From the NCBI RefSeq assembly GCF_000721075.1, contig NZ_JOEQ01000023.1, forward strand, positions 62,001 to 126,000: 64,000 nt of DNA, read 5' to 3'. This DNA is from Streptosporangium amethystogenes (lineage in GTDB: Bacteria; Actinomycetota; Actinomycetes; Streptosporangiales; Streptosporangiaceae). The translations under genes were made by a program, and so were the position numbers. The notes below the pieces were generated by a model that worked only from the letters and a program-made list of their open reading frames with translations, was not told the origin of the DNA and did not search any database. Positions 62,703 through 64,000 of the stretch are shown piece after piece. Each line of letters opens with the position of its first letter. The stretch's first letter is position 1.

Positions 62703-62772
62703 AGACGACCGCGTTGCGGTGCACAGCACTGTGGCACGACAGCCGCTCCCCCGCCCAGGCGGGCGAACCGGC

Positions 62773-64000
62773 TCAGAGTTTCTCCATCGCCTTGCGGATG
62801 CGCTTGTCGGAGATCGAGTACGGGGTGCCAAGGGTCTGGGCGAAGTAGCTGACCCTGAGCTCCTCGATCATCCAGCGGATCTGCCGGACGTCGTCGTCGG
62901 AGCGGCGGGCCGGGGGGAGCTTCTCGACCAGCTCGTGGTAGTCGTCCTCGATGTCGTGCACCTTGTCCATCCGCTCCCCGTCGCGGAACGCGTCCTCGTG
63001 CACCTTCTCCAGCCGCCGCTCGGCTCCCTTGAGATAGCGGAGCAGGTCGGGCAGGCGCTTGTGGCCGGTCTCGGTGACGAAGCCCGGGTAGACCAGGTTG
63101 GCCACCTGGTCGCGGATGTCCTCGATCGCGGGCGTCGAGCGGGACTCGGGCAGCAGCGTCGAGACGGTGTGCCAGACCTTGAGGATGCTCTCGACCCTGG
63201 CCACCACCTCTGCCGTGGTGTCGAAGAGTTCGGCGCGCACCTTGTCGCGCAGGGCGGTGAAGGCGGACTCCTCCCAGACCGGCCCGCCGTACTCGTTCAT
63301 GAGATGGTCGGCGGCGCAGGCGATGCAGTCGTCGAAGAGGGCGACGGCGCCGGCGTGCGGGCTCCGGCTCAGGGCGAGCTTGGACTGGTTGCCGAGGCGG
63401 CCGAGCACCCATTTGGCCGGGGACGGGGTGTTGAGCAGCAGCAGCCTGCGGGTGCCCTCCCACATGGCCCGGCGCTGCTCGGCCTCGGTCTCGAACATTC
63501 GTACCGCCACGGTGGCGCCCTCGTCGGCGAGTGCCGGATAGGCCTTCATCCTGCGCTGCTCGAACGTCTTGGGCAGCGCGCCCACGGTCCACCCCGTCAG
63601 ACCGGTTCTCTCCAGGCCGTCGGCGGCCTTGGAGAGGGTCTGGCGGAGTTTGGGGGCGAGGCGCCGCTTGAGGTCGGCCAGGTCCTTGCTCTCGGCCAGC
63701 TTCTGCTTGCGGCCGTCGATCACCCGGAAGGTGATCTTGAGGTGGTCGGGGACCAGGTCCGGCTGCCAGTTCTCGCGGGTCACCTGGAAGCCGGTCAGGT
63801 TGAGCAGCTCGCGCTCCAGCACCGCGAGCAGCGGCTCCTGGGTGGGCTCGGCCCGCTCCAGGACCTTCTTGGCGTAGTTGGGGGCGGGGACGAAGTTGCG
63901 CCGGATGTTCTTGGGCAGGCTGCGGATGAGCGCGGTGAGCAACTCCTCGCGCAGTCCGGGGATCTGCCAGTCGAACCCTTCGACGTTGACCTGGTTGAGC
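62773..64000 (-). CDS. hrpA: ATP-dependent RNA helicase HrpA, C-terminal part
   Basis: The last 408 codons of a gene that starts beyond the right edge. The region is the DUF3418-type C-terminus of HrpA: LIRSLPKNIRRNFVPAPNYA, LTGFQVTRENWQPDLVPDHL, FRVIDGRKQKLAESKDLADL, then RIRKAMEKL at the end. The helicase motifs are outside the window. HrpA is a DEAH-box helicase; in E. coli it helps resolve stalled ribosomes. A housekeeping-type gene flanking the more variable region. Confidence 0.93.
   Translation of the reverse strand, partial: LNQVNVEGFDWQIPGLREELLTALIRSLPKNIRRNFVPAPNYAKKVLERAEPTQEPLLAVLERELLNLTGFQVTRENWQPDLVPDHLKITFRVIDGRKQKLAESKDLADLKRRLAPKLRQTLSKAADGLERTGLTGWTVGALPKTFEQRRMKAYPALADEGATVAVRMFETEAEQRRAMWEGTRRLLLLNTPSPAKWVLGRLGNQSKLALSRSPHAGAVALFDDCIACAADHLMNEYGGPVWEESAFTALRDKVRAELFDTTAEVVARVESILKVWHTVSTLLPESRSTPAIEDIRDQVANLVYPGFVTETGHKRLPDLLRYLKGAERRLEKVHEDAFRDGERMDKVHDIEDDYHELVEKLPPARRSDDDVRQIRWMIEELRVSYFAQTLGTPYSISDKRIRKAMEKL

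Overview
The window is high-GC actinobacterial DNA. It shows GTG/TTG starts, ATGA/GTGA stop-start overlaps, -10 elements of the TAnnnT type and several near-leaderless starts. An XRE/DUF397 pair, Uma2 paralogues, a PAC2 protein, DUF5709 and a CelR/CebR-type operator together suggest a filamentous actinomycete, most likely Streptosporangiales. That placement is inference; no rRNA or tRNA gene was seen.

Layout. 1-7.9 kb: two acyl-CoA dehydrogenases, a sensor-less orphan histidine kinase, a TetR regulator, a DMT exporter, an AurF-type diiron oxygenase coupled to an SDR, and an MFS transporter. 8.0-25.0 kb: a nine-gene, translationally coupled non-ribosomal peptide operon on the minus strand. In order of transcription it encodes a C-A-T-TE-MFS fusion, MbtH, a free acyl carrier protein, an acyl-activating ligase, C-T, C, C, A-T and C-A-T. 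25.5-28.6 kb: a divergent E1alpha/E1beta/E2 2-oxoacid dehydrogenase operon. 28.7-35.1 kb: copC/copD, a polytopic membrane protein, and an extracellular-hydrolase/ABC-ATPase fusion with its permease. 35.2-48 kb: two large STAND-type ATPases, an orphan class I terpene synthase, an ankyrin protein, PAC2, a GFO/IDH/MocA oxidoreductase, a tyrosine-phosphatase-like protein and a secreted M6 metalloprotease. 48-64 kb: ABC exporter, GNAT, Nudix, XRE/DUF397, HAD, duplicated Uma2 genes, a two-component system divergent from a MacB/FtsX-like exporter, an aldo/keto reductase with a divergent HxlR regulator, a gene remnant, and the 3' part of hrpA.

The most interesting system is the NRPS locus and its control region. 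Both divergent promoters (NRPS operon and E1/E2 operon) have readable -35/-10 elements, each followed at once by a LacI-family palindrome: one exact match to TGGGAGCGCTCCCA and one with a single mismatch. This is the operator published for the cellobiose-responsive repressors CelR/CebR. It predicts one regulon in which a peptide assembly line and an acyl-CoA-producing dehydrogenase complex are switched together, probably by cello-oligosaccharides. The assembly line has three further oddities: a thioesterase with Cys in place of the nucleophilic Ser, fusion of that thioesterase to a complete MFS exporter in one polypeptide, and five condensation domains for only three adenylation domains (one reading as Gly, one Asp-like, one unclear). 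A plausible but unproven product is an N-acylated short peptide, perhaps released as a lactone or other strained ring and exported by the same protein.
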